A DNA stretch of 64,000 nt from assembly GCF_003071365.1 (NCBI RefSeq), contig NZ_CP028960.1, positions 744,001 to 808,000 on the forward strand, given 5' to 3'. Shown piece by piece: positions 1 through 7,311 of the stretch (positions are counted from its first letter, which is position 1; each line of letters opens with the position of its first letter). The notes under the pieces are model-generated. The model saw only the letters and a program-made list of their open reading frames with translations, was not told the DNA's origin and made no database searches. Both the position numbers and the translations under genes were made by a program. Source of the stretch: Methyloceanibacter sp. wino2 (GTDB lineage Bacteria > Pseudomonadota > Alphaproteobacteria > Rhizobiales > Methyloligellaceae).

Positions 1-60
1 GAGTGCGATGTCACTCATCGAAGCCGTTTGAGGCTCAATGTTGACCGCGTGGCTCGTCAT
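1..60 (-). CDS. possible N-terminus of a gene running off the left edge
   Basis: An ATG at 58-60 on the minus strand opens a frame with no stop to the window edge, giving 20 codons beginning MTSHAVNIEPQTASMSDIAL. A purine-rich GGAAGTGAG lies about 9 bases upstream as a weak ribosome binding site. The fragment is too short to assign to any family, and an open frame of this length can arise by chance. It is listed only because position, strand and spacing fit a gene following modD. Confidence 0.3.
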   Translation of the reverse strand, partial: MTSHAVNIEPQTASMSDIAL

Positions 61-395
61 GGTGATTTCTCACTTCCGACGGAGGACTTGCACTCGCCAT
101 CTCGGGGTCCCGTGCCGTCATCCCCGTCACTAGATGTTTGGAATTGATCTCATCTTGTGTCAGCAACGGCGGCTTGTCGTGCCTAACCTTCTGGCCGGTG
201 GTGCTGAAGAATTGATCGCTTTGCTTAGCAACCCGGGTCACCGTGGCCGCGACCACGCGCATCCGCTCGATTTGCACCCCAAGTCCTGACGTAGGTCATG
301 AAATTGGGCGTAGTGAGCAGTCCGGACCGCCTATTGTTTGCGCAGGATATTTCGCACATGCAGCAATTCGCCGCATGCAATGCGGTACCTGCACC
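61..395. other. intergenic stretch, no supported gene
   Basis: About 335 bases between the possible edge gene and the modD stop. A minus-strand frame of about 80 codons exists but has no recognisable domain and a composition unlike the neighbours. No terminator with a T-tract is evident. Confidence 0.4.
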
Positions 396-1265
396 TCATT
401 CATGAGGCGGCGGCCCGAGACTCACGGCGATGTCCGCGGGACGTGCCGTGTACGGCCAAGAGCTGACCAGCACGTCTGCTCCGGACTGCACATAATTTCC
501 GGCGTTCTCGGGTGTAATGCCGCCGGCGGCCGCAAGCACCGGCTTTGGTGTGATCGACGAGAGGGCTTGCGCGAGCTCGGCCACCTCCTGGGGACGGAAC
601 TTCTCGGTCTGGATGACGTCGAAACCGGCTTTGGCCGCATCGATCCCCTCCGCGACGGACAGAACCTCGATGATGCATTTCTTCTCGGGTGCGATGGACT
701 TCAGCCGTCGCGCGAGAGACGCGAGGTCGCTGTCCGGCAGGAACGCACGATGTTCGGGAAAGACCAGGAGCGTCTCGGACAGACCCAGCCGGTGCATCAC
801 GGCCCCGCCGGCGCGGACGGCCGCGGCCGCCATGGCTTTCGTGCCCGGAACATTCTTGCGCGTGCAGGCGACGACGGCGTCCGCGCGAGCGGCTTGAGCC
901 GCATCGGTCAAGGCACGTGCGGCTGTGGCGACACCGGACCAAATCTCAAGGAAAGTCTGGCTGACCTTCCAGCCCCTGTGCAGGGCGGACGCAGGCCCCT
1001 CCCCTTCGAGGAGCGTGTCGCCGGACGCCAAGCGGTCGCCCGAACGCGCATGCGGCGTCACAGAAACGCCCGCGAGAGACAGCACAGCCGTCGCATCCTC
1101 GAGACCGGCAACCGTCATCGCTTGCCGCGCGGCAAAACGGATCGAACCGTTGCCGCCACCAATGCCAAGGCTTTCCGTCGTGAGATCTCCGTAAGGCGCA
1201 TCGTCCGAGAGCAACGCCCAATGGTCCTCGGGTGCCAGAATGGGAGGCGGCGGAAAATCGGTCAT
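396..1265 (-). CDS. modD: ModD-like pyrophosphorylase
   Basis: A 289-aa protein of the nicotinate-nucleotide pyrophosphorylase (QPRTase) superfamily, subgroup ModD, which is associated with molybdenum-utilisation loci but whose reaction is not established. Family hallmarks seen are the N-terminal DAPYGDLTTESLGI stretch, the catalytic-type segment ACTRKNVPGTKAMA, the HRLGLSETLLVF stretch and the C-terminal AAGGITPENAGNY loop. The start is the ATG at 1263-1265; a TTG two codons upstream is less likely. It is the last gene of a minus-strand set, 12 bases after the globin stop. A true NadC is unlikely because the sequence follows the ModD pattern and no nad genes are nearby. Confidence 0.85.
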   Translation of the reverse strand: MTDFPPPPILAPEDHWALLSDDAPYGDLTTESLGIGGGNGSIRFAARQAMTVAGLEDATAVLSLAGVSVTPHARSGDRLASGDTLLEGEGPASALHRGWKVSQTFLEIWSGVATAARALTDAAQAARADAVVACTRKNVPGTKAMAAAAVRAGGAVMHRLGLSETLLVFPEHRAFLPDSDLASLARRLKSIAPEKKCIIEVLSVAEGIDAAKAGFDVIQTEKFRPQEVAELAQALSSITPKPVLAAAGGITPENAGNYVQSGADVLVSSWPYTARPADIAVSLGPPPHE

Positions 1266-1277
1266 GAGCAATATCTA

Positions 1278-1823
1278 TCAGCGCCCATGATGCTGCGCAT
1301 CGTGCGGGTTTCCGGAATCGTTTCGCATCCAGTTGGCGAGCTTCGCCATGGCGTCATACAGCTCTTCGCGCAAAGCGGGTTCGGCGACGGTCTCCTCGAG
1401 CGCCTGGCGCATGCATAAGAGCCAGGCATCGCGCTCCGCCTCCCCAATGCGAAAGCGGATATGGCGGCTGCGAAGCCGCGGGTGCCCCCGTTCCGCCGAG
1501 TAGAGCTTCGGCCCGCCCATCCACTCGCCGAAATAGCGCCGCAGAACCTCCTTGGTCTCAGAAAGATCCGGCGCATGCATGGCGCGGATGCCCCGCGCTT
1601 CGGGAAGCGTGTCCATGCGCCCGTAAAAGGTCTCGACGAGCCGGTGCACGCCGTCCGCTCCACCGATGCGCTCAAACAGCGTCCGCGGCGACGGCTTGGG
1701 GACCTCTTGTTGAAACTGGGCCGAACTTGCCTGGCATTGATGTGTCGATTGCCCAGCTCGATGTGTTGACGGTCCAGCTCGATATGACGATTGCCCCGCT
1801 CGATGACGTCTTTGATGCCTCAC
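1278..1823 (-). CDS. group II truncated haemoglobin with a repetitive N-terminal extension
   Basis: A globin of the truncated group II (TrHbO, YjbI) type. The recognisable fold starts near residue 50 with TLFERIGGADGVHRLVETFY. It continues through the FGEWMGGPKLYS region and the HPRLRSRHIRFRIG stretch, where the proximal haem histidine is expected, to a conserved RDAWLLCM segment. Such proteins bind oxygen or NO and often support microaerobic or NO metabolism. The only start I find is GTG at 1821-1823, with AAGGGA about 9 bases upstream, giving roughly 50 extra residues encoded by a 21-base tandem repeat. No Met codon lies closer to the domain, so either the extension is real or the 5' end is damaged. 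Confidence 0.8.
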   Translation of the reverse strand: MRHQRRHRAGQSSYRAGPSTHRAGQSTHQCQASSAQFQQEVPKPSPRTLFERIGGADGVHRLVETFYGRMDTLPEARGIRAMHAPDLSETKEVLRRYFGEWMGGPKLYSAERGHPRLRSRHIRFRIGEAERDAWLLCMRQALEETVAEPALREELYDAMAKLANWMRNDSGNPHDAQHHGR

Positions 1824-1826
1824 TCG
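1740..1826. repeat. 21-bp degenerate tandem repeat in the 5' end of the globin gene
   Basis: Three consecutive 21-base units (1740-1760, 1761-1781, 1782-1802) and a diverged 24-base unit (1803-1826). On the minus strand each starts CGAG and ends CAT or TAT. In the globin frame they encode a seven-residue repeat of the form HRAGQST. In an alternative frame the same DNA reads as a charged, helix-like IELDRQHIELGNRHI, which may be the original coding frame. Confidence 0.8.
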
Positions 1827-1843
1827 ATATTGTCCCTTTTAGT

Positions 1844-2008
1844 TCACTCGCTCATATCCGGGATGAGAAGAACTTCGTCGGGCATGCCGCCGGTTCCCTC
1901 AAGCCGCTCAATCCCACCGACCTTCGCCAGTCCACCGTCTTCTTCGACAAGCACGACGGCGGTCTTGGGCATATCCGCCAGCGCCTTCAGCAACTGTTCG
2001 ACGGTCAT
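1844..2008 (-). CDS. 54-aa protein of unknown function
   Basis: A short acidic soluble protein (MTVEQLLKALADMPKTAVVL...) ending in PDMSE. Its ATG overlaps the stop of the upstream DUF6156-like gene as ATGA, which is strong evidence for translational coupling and for a real gene. It has one predicted amphipathic helix, a hydrophobic strand TAVVLV and no cysteines or membrane segment. It lies 20 bases before the globin start. I do not recognise the family. Confidence 0.6.
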   Translation of the reverse strand: MTVEQLLKALADMPKTAVVLVEEDGGLAKVGGIERLEGTGGMPDEVLLIPDMSE

Positions 2009-2331
2009 GGCGTATCCTCCCCGGCGCTTTCCAGGGAGGCGGCGCCATCGAAACGCAAGATGCGTGTGTCCTCATCCAGCATTGTGACTTCCGCCTGCAG
2101 CAAGGTGCCGTTCGCGTCGTACTCATAGCGGTGCGTCAGCTCGACCTCGCCATAGACGAGTTTCTGGCATTCGAGCAACCGTCCCGCCGCATCGAACCGC
2201 GCGCGTATGAACGTGTTCCGGTTCGACAACGCCTCCGGCTCGATCGGCGTGACGAGGCGCAAGGGCAAGCGGACACCGCTATATGTGGCGAAGTAGTGCC
2301 AGTCGCCGTCTTGAGACGCTTCCAACGACAT
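2005..2331 (-). CDS. DUF6156-like small protein
   Basis: A 108-aa soluble protein with a DGDWHYFATYSGVRLPLRLV core and a HRYEYDANGTLLQAEV stretch. The pattern resembles small proteins I associate with DUF6156, whose function is unknown. The start is the ATG at 2329-2331, supported by GAGG 5 bases upstream; an in-frame GTG at 2355 is an alternative. It is the first gene of the set DUF6156-like, 54-aa protein, globin, modD, and sits 132 bases downstream of an FNR-type dyad. The family name is from memory and is the weaker part of this call; the ORF itself is secure. Confidence 0.7.
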   Translation of the reverse strand: MSLEASQDGDWHYFATYSGVRLPLRLVTPIEPEALSNRNTFIRARFDAAGRLLECQKLVYGEVELTHRYEYDANGTLLQAEVTMLDEDTRILRFDGAASLESAGEDTP

Positions 2332-2369
2332 CCCTCCCTCGCACTCCCTTCTCACCTATGGGCCAGCAT

Positions 2370-2389
2370 CGTGTCGGAAACCCGACACG
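2370..2389 (-). promoter_or_regulatory. perfect leader hairpin
   Basis: CGTGTCGG and CCGACACG form a perfect 8-bp stem with a 4-base loop. It lies between the FNR-type dyad and the first gene of the modD operon, so it would be in the 5' leader of that transcript. There is no T-tract, so it is not an intrinsic terminator. Confidence 0.5.
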
Positions 2390-2462
2390 TGTCCGCCCGG
2401 CGCCGCGGCATGCGCGCCCAATTCCAAGACCTTGCAGACAGCAGCATATGCGCGCGCCTGCA

Positions 2463-2476
2463 TTGACCGTGGTCAA
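2463..2476. promoter_or_regulatory. FNR/FixK/NnrR-type dyad
   Basis: TTGACCGTGGTCAA is a perfect 14-bp palindrome matching the TTGAY-N4-RTCAA pattern of FNR-family regulators. It sits 132 bases upstream of the DUF6156-like/globin/modD genes. Oxygen- or NO-responsive control of this set, which includes a truncated haemoglobin, is a reasonable inference. The cognate regulator cannot be read from the window. Confidence 0.5.
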
Positions 2477-2571
2477 TCCGCATCGATGCAAGTTCCCTGC
2501 CTAGGGAACACGCCAGGGGTGGTTTGAGAAAAATTGGAACCGCGTCCTCGCTATACCGGTGTGCGGCACGA

Positions 2572-2915
2572 TCAGTCGATCACGCGGAAGCGGACGCCCT
2601 CGGAGCTCACATATTGTTTGGGGCCTACGCGCATGAAGCTGACGCAGCTCGTGCTTTGGCAGGCCCACTCGGGAAGGTCGAACAGATTTTGTTTCCTTTG
2701 ACACGCCAAATGCCATCCACCGACCCGATCAAGGCCTTGGCGGATACGACGCCGCCTGGGCGATAACGCATGGTGACGTTCATCCCGAACTGCCGGGTCA
2801 CGATGGTCCTGTTGAGCATCTCGTCGAGAACTTCCCGCGCCGTGAGCGTCTTCGCGTGGACCGGCATGGGGGCGAATGCAACGAATAGGATGATCAGGCA
2901 ATAGGCACGCAACAT
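2572..2915 (-). pseudogene. small secreted protein gene with a frameshift
   Basis: The 5' part encodes a signal peptide (MLRAYCLIILFVAFAPMPVHA) and a domain with MRYRPGGVVSAKALIGSV, DGIWRVKGNKICSTFP and then a change of frame. The remainder, TSCVSFMRVGPKQYVSSEGV, continues in the next frame to the stop at 2572. One added base near 2650-2675 would restore a single protein of about 114 aa with paired cysteines, typical of small periplasmic proteins in rhizobia-like genomes. It may be genuine decay or an assembly error. The function is unknown. Confidence 0.65.
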
Positions 2916-3027
2916 GGTTTGCTCTGCACGATCAGAGTGGAACAGGGGACTTGCGAGATACGGAACCGGGAGGCGTTCGGATCACCGCAGCCGCCGGGTT
3001 CGGACGGCGGCCATACATCTGTCCCAG

Positions 3028-4287
3028 CTAGCGCGTTCTGGAGGTGACGCGTGCAAAGCACCAACTGGCGACCAGCCCGAGCAGCGCAAAGCCCGTGACG
3101 ACCCAGAAAACATGCTGATGTCCGGCCGCGCCAGGCGACTGATCGAGCAGATAGCCCATGAGGGGTCCCATGAACACATCGGGCGTGTAGCCGATAACTG
3201 AAACAAGGCCGACGGCCGCGCCCGTATAAGCGCGCGGAACCTTTCCCTCGCGCATGATTGCGAAATAGAGCCCGCGCAAGGCGAAGATGCCCAGGCTGCT
3301 GCAAACGACCGTGAGAAGGAAGATCCAGACCATCCCGGACCCAATCAGCCCGCTTGCCAAAATGAGGCTACCAAATGCCAGCAGCATGAAAGAGGTCACG
3401 GTCATGGTGGAGGCGCCGATCCTGTCTGCCAGAAGCCCGGCTCCCACGGCAGCGAACGGGCGTATCCACAGCGAAAACACGCCCGCGCGCGCGGCATCCA
3501 CCTCGTCGAGCCCGACGACTTGGTTCGCGTAGAGCGAAAAGTCGTCGATCACTTTGAAGCCGACATAGGCGCACAGGATGATCGCGGCCTGCAGCCAGAC
3601 CGTCGGCATGGCCGCCACGCGCGCCACGCCCTTCAAAGACAAGGGCTCTTCCGCGGCGGTCTCCGATGGGTCCCTATGGGGAAGCGAGAGCATGACCAGA
3701 ACTGCGGCCGCGAACGTCGTGCCCGACAGAACCAGGATGATCCGGCGCAAGGCTTCGGTCTTTTCCGCAAGGGTCGCCGCCTCGCTGTCGGCCGGCAGAA
3801 GCCCTGCGAAGAGCATCACCATGACGGAGCCCACCGATGCCGCCAGCAACCCACGGCCGCCGTCCAAAAACCCAAAGGCGCGGCCCTGCTCGTCCTCGCC
3901 GCCCCATTGGCGCGTCGCGCGGATCAACGGCGCCCAGAACAACGCGACGGTCGTGACTCCCCAATAGGCGTAGAGCATCACCAGCGTGGACAATGACGGC
4001 ACCGCCATCATCACTAGACCGCCTGCGGCCGTCGACACTAAAGCGACCGCCAGCAGAATGCGCGCGGGAAACTTATCCGCGAGTGGGCCGCCAAAGAAAT
4101 ACGCAGCCATGGCGACGACGCCGTAGACGGCATAGGCCGTACCCAGTTCGAGGTTAGTCAGATCGAAAACTTCGAGGAGCGTCGGCCGGAAGACACGCGC
4201 GAACACAAAGGGCAGGAGAAAGACGGATTCGCCGGCAATGACCAGCGCTGCGATCGACAAGGCTCGCCGCGCGCTTCTCATCTGCAT
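3028..4287 (-). CDS. MFS transporter
   Basis: A 419-aa protein with 12 hydrophobic segments and a major facilitator layout: a conserved first loop (FGGPLADKFPARILL, resembling the GxLaDrxGrR motif), a central cytoplasmic loop around residues 195-215 with HRDPSETAAEEP, and a second half with GLLADRIGAS. It probably moves a small organic or inorganic anion across the inner membrane; the substrate cannot be read. The ATG at 4287 is preceded by AGGA at a suitable distance. No operon partner is adjacent; its 5' side faces the end of a response-regulator gene on the same strand. Confidence 0.85.
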   Translation of the reverse strand: MQMRSARRALSIAALVIAGESVFLLPFVFARVFRPTLLEVFDLTNLELGTAYAVYGVVAMAAYFFGGPLADKFPARILLAVALVSTAAGGLVMMAVPSLSTLVMLYAYWGVTTVALFWAPLIRATRQWGGEDEQGRAFGFLDGGRGLLAASVGSVMVMLFAGLLPADSEAATLAEKTEALRRIILVLSGTTFAAAVLVMLSLPHRDPSETAAEEPLSLKGVARVAAMPTVWLQAAIILCAYVGFKVIDDFSLYANQVVGLDEVDAARAGVFSLWIRPFAAVGAGLLADRIGASTMTVTSFMLLAFGSLILASGLIGSGMVWIFLLTVVCSSLGIFALRGLYFAIMREGKVPRAYTGAAVGLVSVIGYTPDVFMGPLMGYLLDQSPGAAGHQHVFWVVTGFALLGLVASWCFARVTSRTR

Positions 4288-4557
4288 TGCCGGCAGTCCT
4301 GCATCACGTGTCGATCACTCCGATTGGCCAACATGCCGTGTTCGTTCTAGCTGCGCGCCAGCAAAAGCGCCACGCCGATGGCGGCGCCACGCGGCTCCAA
4401 CCACTTCTTATAGGGGATCCACCCTATCGCGCCGGGTCCAGCCTCGCTCTAGCCTGTTCTCAACCGGGCCTGTGATCCGCTTACAGACAGCGTTCCAAGC
4501 CCGTCCAGGAATGGACCACGAGACCGAAGCATGGAAACGTTCCCCGCAATGGCCGAC

Positions 4558-5211
4558 TCACAGCTGATCCGACCCTTCGAGAAGCCCCTCGCGCAGCGCG
4601 TAGCTCAAGAGCTCCGCGATGGAATGCACATCGAGCTTGCGCATAAGGTTGGTGCGATGATTGTCGACGGTTTTGAGACTGACGCCCAGGCGGCTCGCAA
4701 TCTCCTTGTTCGAAAGGCCGGTCGCGACGAGGCTAAGAATCTGTCGCTCGCGCGCCGTCAAGCTGCTCGCCGGCGTCCCCTCTTCCAGAAGAGCCACGAT
4801 CTCGGGCGCGATCACCTTCGCGCCGCTCAGGATCACGGGGACGCTGTCCCGCAGCTCGTCGGGATCGCCGCGCTTGGCGAAGAGCCCGTCGACGCCGGCG
4901 GTAACCAACTCGCTGAGAAGACCGAGCGAGGTCAGCCCCGTAAAGACGATGATGCGCGTGTCGGGGCTCCAGCGCCGCGCTTCTTCGTAGATTTCGAGGC
5001 CTTGCGCGTACGGCATGGCCATGTCCAAGGTCAGGAGACCGGGCTTGTGCTGGCGCACCAGGCTGATCGCCTCGAGGCCGTCCTGCGCCTCGGCGACAAT
5101 CGAAATGCCGTCCACGGATTGAAGGATCTGCTTGATGCCGTCGCGCAGCAATTTGTGGTCGTCCGCAACGATCGCGGTCGCGCTGACTTTCGGTAAACCG
5201 TCATGAGCCAT
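4558..5211 (-). CDS. NarL/FixJ-family response regulator
   Basis: A 217-aa protein with a receiver domain (acidic VADDHKLLRDG, phospho-acceptor Asp in LLTLDMAMP, FTGLTSL and FAKRGD segments) and a C-terminal LuxR-type helix-turn-helix (LTARERQILSLVATGLSNK ... KTVDNHRTNLMRKL). It is expected to bind DNA when phosphorylated by the divergently encoded histidine kinase. The start is the ATG at 5209-5211; the two start codons of the divergent pair overlap by 9 bases, so each gene's ribosome binding site lies inside its neighbour. Confidence 0.9.
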   Translation of the reverse strand: MAHDGLPKVSATAIVADDHKLLRDGIKQILQSVDGISIVAEAQDGLEAISLVRQHKPGLLTLDMAMPYAQGLEIYEEARRWSPDTRIIVFTGLTSLGLLSELVTAGVDGLFAKRGDPDELRDSVPVILSGAKVIAPEIVALLEEGTPASSLTARERQILSLVATGLSNKEIASRLGVSLKTVDNHRTNLMRKLDVHSIAELLSYALREGLLEGSDQL

Positions 5212-7302
5212 TCCGATATTCCCCCAGCGCACCGGCAAGCCGCAAGCACGCGGCGCCCGCGACTATACCGCCATTGCCCCTGGCGGGCCTGCCTCATCTT
5301 GTTAGCAGCGCTTCTGGGGGCGGCTCAAGCCTGGGCCGATGCCGACGCGCCCTTGCAGCTACAGCGCACGGACTTTCATGCCGACTTGGCACCGCACGTG
5401 CGCTACCTCGTCGACGGCGAGCACGCGCTGAGCCCCGAGCAAGCCCTCGAACGCGTCCCGACGGACAAGTTCAAGCCCATCGAGACATCCATCGTGGATT
5501 TCGGGTTCACCAAGGCCCGGTTCTGGCTGTGGGCCGAGGTGGAGAACCCCACCGAGGCGGCCGGCACGTGGAAGCTGGTCCTGAGCAATCCCCTTTCCGA
5601 TGCGCTGTCGGTATACCTCGTTCCCAAAACCAACGACGGCTTCGGCGATCCGGTCGAGATCTTGTCGCACAAGCTCGACGAGCCCTTTGCGGCGCGCGAG
5701 CTTGCCTATCGCAACTACGTCGCGACCTTCCGGCTTGCCGCGCACGAGCGTGCCGGGCTGCTGATCGCCTATGCCTCCAAGGCCGCGACACAACAGGTCC
5801 TCTATGTCGAGAGCCCGGACTATTTCTTCGCGCAGGTCGACCAGGAGGACATGCACAATTTCCTGGTCTTGGGCCTGCTGCTGGGCATGACCCTTGTCAG
5901 CGTCATCTACCTGACCGCCCTGCGGTCGCGGGCCGCGCTGTACTACGGTCTATATATATGTGCGGCGGCTCTCTACCTCTTCCAGACGGACGGATACGGC
6001 TTCCAGTTCCTGTGGCCGTCGTGGCCGGGCTGGAACACCATGGCGGTCATTCCGATCGGCGCCATATGGGCGGCCAGCGGCCTGCAGTTTGCCCGCTCGT
6101 TCATAGATGCGCCGAAGAACCACCCCACGCTGAACACGCTCTTCCTTGGCGGCCTCGTTGCGTCCGGCCTGATGTTCGTCTCGTCCTTCTGGCTGTTCGA
6201 AGCGTCCTGGTTCAAATTCGTTGCCCTCGCGCTTGCCGTCTATTGCACATCTCTCTATGTGGCGGCCGGCATCGCCGCAGTCCGGTGCGGCCAAGCGGGC
6301 GGGCGCTTCTTTCTGGTCGGCGCTCTCATCGTCGTTGCCCCGATCTTGGTCGGCCTGGTCAGCTATGCGTTGCCCGGCCAGTTTTCGCAGGACTTGATCG
6401 GGCACGGCGCGCGCTATGCGCTCGGCCTGGAAGGGATCGCCTTCGCCCTCGCCATCTTCGTGAATCTTCTCGGCATACGACGCGAGCGCGACGAGGCCAT
6501 GCGCCGCGAGATTGTCGAGACCAAGGAGAAACTGGCGGCGGTCGAGGCTTTGCAGGAGGCCAAGCAGAAACATGCGCGCGCGGTGCAGTTGGCCGAGCGG
6601 CGGCGCGATCAGCTCGCGACCACGGCACACGATATTCAGCAGCCCCTCGCCTCCTTGCGCATGGCGTTGCGGCAGATGGAGGACCTTGCCGGGCCTGACC
6701 GTGAGAAGATCGCCGGCAGCCTGTCCTATCTCGACCAGCTGATCGACCGGAACTTGCAACAGACCCGCCCCTCGGCAACGGGGGACGACCATGGCGAAAT
6801 GGACGATCCTCACGCGCGCTTTGCCGCGAGTGCCCAAGATAAGCCTGCGGCGGAGGACTTTCCGGTCGCTATCGTCCTCGACAACGTGGCGCGCATGTTC
6901 GAGGCCGAGGCACACGAGAAAGGCTTGGGCTTCCGCGCGGTCCCCAGCAGCCTCCACGTGACCGCTGATCCCATCGGGCTCATGCGGATCATCAGCAATC
7001 TCGTTTCCAACGCGGTGAAGTACACCGAGCGGGGCCGCATCCTGCTCGGCTGCCGGCCGGCGCGGGACCGCGTCCGCATCGAGGTGCGCGACACGGGCCC
7101 CGGCATGACACAGGAAGAAGTCGGCCGCGTGCTCAAGCCTTACGAGAAAGGCGAGAGCGGCGGCACGGGGCTCGGCCTTGCCGTCGTCTCACGGCTCGCG
7201 CGCGAACACGGCTTTACCTTCGACGTGACCTCGACCCCGGGCCGCGGCTCGGTCTTCTCCGTGTCCGTACCGCGCAGCAGGACCGAGGACGCGGGGACCT
7301 GA
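5203..7302 (+). CDS. 7TMR-DISM sensor histidine kinase
   Basis: A 699-aa membrane kinase. An N-terminal signal (ACLILLAALLGAAQAWA) precedes a periplasmic 7TMR-DISM extracellular domain (about 50-200), then seven hydrophobic segments (about 210-425), a coiled linker, a HisKA box with the phospho-acceptor in TTAHDIQQPLAS (His476), and an HATPase domain with NLVSNAVKYTERG, DTGPGM and GTGLGLAVV. It probably senses a carbohydrate-like or small soluble ligand through the DISM domain. Its partner is the divergent response regulator. It ends 9 bases before the convergent SulP stop of cassette A. Confidence 0.9.
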   Translation: MSHSDIPPAHRQAASTRRPRLYRHCPWRACLILLAALLGAAQAWADADAPLQLQRTDFHADLAPHVRYLVDGEHALSPEQALERVPTDKFKPIETSIVDFGFTKARFWLWAEVENPTEAAGTWKLVLSNPLSDALSVYLVPKTNDGFGDPVEILSHKLDEPFAARELAYRNYVATFRLAAHERAGLLIAYASKAATQQVLYVESPDYFFAQVDQEDMHNFLVLGLLLGMTLVSVIYLTALRSRAALYYGLYICAAALYLFQTDGYGFQFLWPSWPGWNTMAVIPIGAIWAASGLQFARSFIDAPKNHPTLNTLFLGGLVASGLMFVSSFWLFEASWFKFVALALAVYCTSLYVAAGIAAVRCGQAGGRFFLVGALIVVAPILVGLVSYALPGQFSQDLIGHGARYALGLEGIAFALAIFVNLLGIRRERDEAMRREIVETKEKLAAVEALQEAKQKHARAVQLAERRRDQLATTAHDIQQPLASLRMALRQMEDLAGPDREKIAGSLSYLDQLIDRNLQQTRPSATGDDHGEMDDPHARFAASAQDKPAAEDFPVAIVLDNVARMFEAEAHEKGLGFRAVPSSLHVTADPIGLMRIISNLVSNAVKYTERGRILLGCRPARDRVRIEVRDTGPGMTQEEVGRVLKPYEKGESGGTGLGLAVVSRLAREHGFTFDVTSTPGRGSVFSVSVPRSRTEDAGT

Positions 7303-7311
7303 ACGGCAAGA

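Noticed and set aside
35-277. minus-strand frame of 80 codons
   Set aside because: No domain, biased composition (charged, His-rich end) and it overlaps the better-supported partial start at 58-60.
243-1418. long plus-strand frame over modD
   Set aside because: Mirror frame in GC-rich DNA; Arg/Gly-rich with no family, while the opposite strand encodes recognisable ModD and globin.
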